64,000 nucleotides of DNA, from the NCBI GenBank assembly GCA_013180625.2, contig SNVD02000339.1, positions 1 through 64,000 on the forward strand. Reading direction: 5' to 3'. The translations under genes were made by a program, and so were the position numbers. Within the stretch, counting starts at the first letter, position 1; the number at the start of each line of letters is the position of its first letter. Positions 61,319 to 64,000 of the stretch are shown piece by piece. Under the pieces are notes generated by a model. That model searched no databases. It saw nothing but the letters and a program-made list of their open reading frames with translations, and had not been told where the DNA came from. Origin of the DNA: Boswellia sacra. Lineage: Eukaryota; Streptophyta; Magnoliopsida; Sapindales; Burseraceae.

Positions 61319-61420
61319 TTTACTGCAAGAAAAAGGGTCTTTTGCATCGGGGTGAATGCTGACGCAATTCACCAGAACGCAAAAGTTCGGCAATTCACCC
61401 TAACGCAAAAGACCTTTTAA
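61319..61420. other. Hairpin-forming segment at the cullin 5' break, CACTA-end-like
   Basis: Begins TACTGCAAGAAAAAGGG, close to the CACTACAAGAAAAA tip of CACTA elements. It holds GGTCTTTTGC near 61334 and its inverted copy GCAAAAGACC near 61405, with facing GGTGAAT/ATTCACC pairs between. The arrangement of GCGTT/AACGC-type facing repeats next to such a tip is typical of CACTA ends. The other end was not found. Confidence 0.4.
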
Positions 61421-61430
61421 TAAAATATAT

Positions 61431-61632
61431 TTTTAATAAAATTACCATTTTACTCCTATTTTTAAAATTGATTCAAATAACAATTTTATTTTAAACATTT
61501 TTAATAAATTTACCATTTTATCCCTATTTTAAAATTGATTCAAATCACAATTTTACTTTTAAAACATTTTTAACAAATTACTATTTTATCTTTATTTTTA
61601 AAATTGATTCAAACTCCAATTTCACCCCTAAT
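61431..61632. repeat. About 67-bp tandem repeat, three copies
   Basis: Units start near 61431, 61498 and 61566, each with TTTTTAATAAATTACCATTTT-like and AAAATTGATTCAAA-like strings. Shorter degenerate relatives (CACCCTGATTTTTAAAT) continue to about 61840. Confidence 0.85.
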
Positions 61633-61849
61633 TTTTAATGAAAGGAAAATTACAATCCACCTGATTTTAAATGGACAAAAAATTACATTTTAACCCTGAT
61701 TTTTAAATATGTAACTCACATTTCACCCTGATTTTTAAATGATGGAAAATTACATTTCCCCTTTGATTTTTAAATTTCACTCTTGATTTCTGCCAAATTC
61801 CGTATTGATGAAAAAATTACTATTTAACCCCTGATTTTTAAATTTATGA

Positions 61850-64000
61850 AAGAAAAATAATTACACGCCAATTTTAAAATAACAAAAAACTACAATTTCA
61901 TCCCAATTACAAATTAATTTAGTATCAAAGCAGTTGACTTAAAAAAATAAATAAATAAGAAAAAGTTACTCTAGGATAAAGATTTCTGTCAAAATAGAAC
62001 TTAACTGAAGATTTATAAATTTCATGCATAAATTTTGATGAGAACCAAACAGAAAATAGAACTTAGCTTAACTTTCAAACTGGAAAAAAAAAAGGCAACA
62101 ATAGATCTTATTGACAACTGGATTCAATGCAACATCAAACAACAGCAAAAATGTTAAAACTTATAATCCAAAAATGTACACAAGTTCTATGAGAGCTTTT
62201 GCTAGTCCTTTTCTTGATTCTAGCTCTGTGATTCCTCTCTTCCTTCTACATCCACAAACCCAAAACAAACATAATCAGCTAATGTTTTAATATCACTAGC
62301 TACCAAAAAAAAAAGTCAAATATATGCCAACGCCAAACCAAAAGTCAAATATATGACATAAATATTAATTATTAATTAATATTATTAATTAATTAAAATA
62401 CTAATTAATTATGGAAATAAATATTAATCAATTATTGAAACATTACTTAATTATTTTATTATTGGAATACTTAAACATTAAATAATTATTGAAATATTAA
62501 TTATTTAATTTATTATTGAAATGTCAATTATTTAATTTGTTATTCAAATAGTAATTATTTAATTTATTGTTCAAATATTAATTATTTAATTTACCATTGA
62601 AATATTAATTAATTAATTATGACAATATAATCTACCGAAAACATAAATTGCATGTTCTAACATAATAGAACAATTAATTCGATTATGAAATTAATAGAAA
62701 AATCATCCGCAGAAGATAACAATTAATGACAAAGATTCAACATCATGGGTGCAACATAGGGTAGAAAAACAAATGTTCTGTTTTAAAATCAATAAGTTAA
62801 TTAATCTAATGAAAACAATATAGCGCATAGAATAATAAAAGAAAGGGGATCTCACAGTTATTTGTCCAGGAATAATTTTAGAACAGAAGCTAACTTCAAA
62901 TTTCTTTCTCCACTACTAGATAACCAGATCAAAGATGTTTCGTCCTGTGGTCATGCACAAAACCTAAATAAATCATGCAAGATCAGAAAAATGAAAGGAA
63001 AAACCTTATAAAGAAACAACACCACAAAAGCAGTACATAGCTAGTGATTAGGCATTGATAGAAAATGTAAAAATGTTTAAATAAATAGCTTAAGGTTTTT
63101 TATTTGACACTAAGAATGATTAATTTCTGGCTCAAGGTCCCTAAGGCAATCATATTAACAAGTAAATTCTACTAAGGCCACTGTACCGGCAACAAGATGC
63201 GGGAGACATAATATACAAAGATCTTAAACACGAAATAAGGAATAGAAACCAGCAAGTTGCGAAATAATAACCCCTCTCCTCCTAGAACTGACTTTACTAC
63301 ATGACTAAGGAACTTAATACCGTTTTAAGTACTTTTTTGCAGGAATAGAGACTTTGTAAGATCAAATATAAAGGAAAACCAAGCGTGCAAGAAGAGTCGG
63401 AGAACATTAAAAAAGTTTACAGATTAAGCAGTAATGATTCTAAAAAACATGCAGCAGCCTGATGATGGAATTGTTGGTGAAGAACAACAGCAGCTAAAGG
63501 GCTCTTATGAGCGGATTCTTACACCCTTTATGAGTACAAATTATTACTTTGGAACTTTTTACATAAAAATGGGGAAAAATGCGGGGAGGTGGAAGTATTG
63601 TTGCCGGAGCCTAAAATTTTATTATGTTTTTCACCATATGTTGAATCCTTAACAACTTTCATGAATTCGACCAACAAGACTAATAAGAACATCTGTAACC
63701 AACCAGACAGTTCATACAATCTACAACCAACAAATTCGTTTTAGTTGCTGCCAAAGTAGCCTAAAATTGGCAAAAAATTTCTTAAACCTAAGTTATTAGT
63801 TGCTAGGATCAAGAATCAAAGCATTATTAGAAAATATCAATCAGTATCTCACAACAATTACTTAGTATCTTGAAATTTTGGAACATATTTATCATAATTA
63901 ATAGGAGAAATAGTCAGCACGGTTCAGCCATAATAAAACATCTAATCCATGCAAAAATACAATGAACCATGGATACAGAGCAGTAAGCATTGCACACTTA
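61850..64000. other. Intergenic DNA, no gene recognised
   Basis: Apart from the minisatellite at 62485-62618, nothing could be assigned. Open stretches of 60-75 codons (63434-63719, both strands) lack recognisable domains. The edge may contain the start or end of a gene lying right of the window. Confidence 0.5.
62485..62618. repeat. About 27-bp AT minisatellite, five copies
   Basis: Consecutive units of the form TTGAAATATTAATTATTTAA with substitutions, starting near 62486, 62512, 62538, 62565 and 62592. Related AT-rich steps occur from 62360. Confidence 0.85.

Larger units (their letters stand above)
54240..61320 (-). pseudogene. CUL1-like cullin pseudogene, 5'-truncated, split by copia element
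   Basis: Cullin 1 is the scaffold of SCF ubiquitin ligases. Two parts: about 61320-60911 (N-terminal cullin repeats, from EEQIDRALLKKV through VEDLCRMFGLFDKIIRGL) and 55520-54240 (VIELHDKY-like region, [23 protein letters not shown], cullin homology domain, and the C-terminal winged helix with the neddylation motif [20 protein letters not shown]). It reads through some 570 residues of cullin homology without introns, apart from the transposon, whereas plant CUL1 genes have many introns; so it is probably a retrocopy. The first roughly 160 residues are missing. Lesions: several stops (for example near 61220 and 55335), frameshifts near 55120, 54930 and 54760, and the copia insertion. An old decayed cullin paralogue is the alternative. 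Confidence 0.9.

Noticed and set aside
63434..63719. Small open frames near the right edge
   Set aside because: No recognisable domain and overlapping frames on both strands in AT-rich DNA.

Overview
The window is nuclear DNA of a eudicot plant. Evidence: a spliced housekeeping gene with nine GT-AG introns, TIR-NB-LRR (TNL) resistance-gene relics (TNLs are absent from grasses), AT-rich intergenic DNA, and plant-type Ty3, copia, CACTA and hAT elements. The species cannot be fixed from the sequence.

Only one gene looks intact: DPH2 (3077-8848, + strand, 10 exons, 505 codons), a subunit of the enzyme that starts diphthamide synthesis on elongation factor 2. Downstream on the same strand is a TNL gene (10376-21755) broken by a nonsense codon, frameshifts and a 6.3-kb Ty3 chromovirus inserted exactly inside an LRR exon. 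The block 'DPH2 exons 3-10 + TNL' was then tandemly duplicated with its left breakpoint inside DPH2 intron 2. Unit B (about 22.08-44.2 kb) and truncated unit C (about 44.2-45.07 kb) therefore carry DPH2 pseudogenes without exons 1-2, followed in B by a decayed TNL. Unit B was further expanded by a 5.3-kb non-autonomous CACTA element (22990-28334), a 691-bp hAT element (29408-30098) and a second Ty3 element (32912-37900).

Right of the duplications are a copia element (47243-52583) in intergenic DNA, then on the minus strand a 5'-truncated, apparently intronless CUL1-like cullin pseudogene (54240-61320), itself split by a second copia element (55521-60910). The last 2.6 kb holds AT-rich minisatellites and no recognisable gene. 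The first 1.25 kb is a long imperfect inverted repeat carrying a decayed coding sequence I could not identify, possibly from a retroelement or an endogenous pararetrovirus.

All six transposon ends were settled by finding target-site duplications: CTGTC, CATGG, AATAC and ATAAC (LTR elements), TTG (CACTA), GTTAATGT (hAT). No LTR element has an intact gag-pol frame. No new functional system is evident. The most informative content is the history of tandem duplication, pseudogenisation and nested insertion around a preserved DPH2, plus the unidentified inverted repeat at the left edge.
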